This document shows, piece after piece, positions 11,239-11,384 of a stretch of 11,384 nt of DNA; the first letter of the stretch is position 1; each line of letters starts with the position of its first letter. A model generated the notes under the pieces. The model saw only the letters and a list, made by a program, of their open reading frames with translations. It was not told the DNA's origin and ran no database searches. The DNA comes from an uncultured bacterium. GTDB lineage: Bacteria > Patescibacteriota > Saccharimonadia > Saccharimonadales > Saccharimonadaceae. The stretch lies in assembly GCA_903889015.1 (NCBI GenBank), contig CAISVS010000131.1, positions 1-11,384 on the forward strand, in the 5' to 3' direction. The position numbers were made by a program, and so were the translations under genes.

Positions 11239-11384
11239 ATGACAAAAAGACAAGGCGAAATATTAGGTAATAATGAGCAAAGCTCAACTGCTGGCATAGT
11301 GCTAACACTAGGCTTGATAGGTGTCACTATTTTTGGCCTAAAAATTCAAAATGGTAACTTTGATAACCCACTAAATAATGTTCA
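11239..11384 (+). CDS. Membrane protein, N-terminal part, cut by window edge
   Basis: 48 complete codons run off the window. A polar start (MTKRQGEILGNNEQSS) is followed by one hydrophobic helix at about 17-35 (TAGIVLTLGLIGVTIFGLKI), then QNGNFDNPLNNV. The topology suggests a single-pass or signal-anchored protein with its C-terminus outside, but the remainder is unseen and no family is recognised. No clear Shine-Dalgarno site is present; the start rests on being the first ATG after a good promoter. Same orientation and promoter type as the 10739 gene, so the two may be functionally linked. Confidence 0.65.
   Translation, partial: MTKRQGEILGNNEQSSTAGIVLTLGLIGVTIFGLKIQNGNFDNPLNNV

Overview
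The window looks like a chromosomal piece of a Patescibacteria (CPR) genome, probably Saccharibacteria-like. The evidence is indirect: a tandem array of type IV pilin-like genes with LamG and glycine-rich C-terminal domains, a small DUF5652-type membrane protein, a TrmH-family enzyme with an actinobacterial/Saccharibacteria-style N-terminus, and compact spacing. TGA is used as a normal stop (4701-4703, 6014-6016, 7203-7205), which argues against the CPR lineages that read TGA as glycine. The assignment is an inference from protein style, not from a marker gene.

Layout. On the minus strand, a PfkB-family (adenosine-kinase-like) sugar kinase (381-1337) is followed by the first 122 codons of S-adenosylhomocysteine hydrolase (ahcY, 1-367), a plausible SAH-recycling operon. 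Divergent from it, back to back, is a 5.8 kb plus-strand array of five prepilin-like genes (1411-7205). All share the core FTIVELLVVIVVIG, but they carry two kinds of C-terminal domain: LamG-like (genes 1, 2, 5) or poly-glycine sandwich-like (genes 3, 4). The array meets a convergent DUF5652-type gene (7207-7431), then pyrH (UMP kinase, 7471-8193, minus). A palindrome-rich divergent spacer follows, then a TrmH/SpoU methyltransferase (8429-9049, plus). A structured convergent spacer separates that from a class I/II aminotransferase (9183-10484, minus). The right end holds a strong promoter, a roughly 160-nt structured leader and a three-helix small membrane protein (10739-11056), then a second promoter of the same kind before another membrane protein that runs off the window (11239-).

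The most interesting part is the pilin array. The cleaved leader peptides are a mosaic of three repeated DNA blocks placed in different combinations before a conserved pilin core: A is a promoter plus MHNGAESVGSSNT, B is a heptanucleotide tandem repeat, and C encodes SPRLRRIKLASPA. The leader DNA is more conserved between copies than the pilin-core DNA. The tail of each LamG module contains the start codon of the next gene. Block A carries a TTGAAA-17-TATACT promoter in both of its best copies. At gene 5, block A is out of frame with the pilin by an amount that one heptamer would correct. Together this suggests a locus for expanding and perhaps phase-varying surface adhesive pilins.

A second theme is translation without a 5' leader. 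At six starts (kinase, pilin 1, the internal block A, pyrH, trmH, aminotransferase) a -10 hexamer ends only 6-8 bases before the ATG, so the mRNAs should be leaderless. The two clearest Shine-Dalgarno sites precede the operon-internal ahcY and the DUF5652-type gene.
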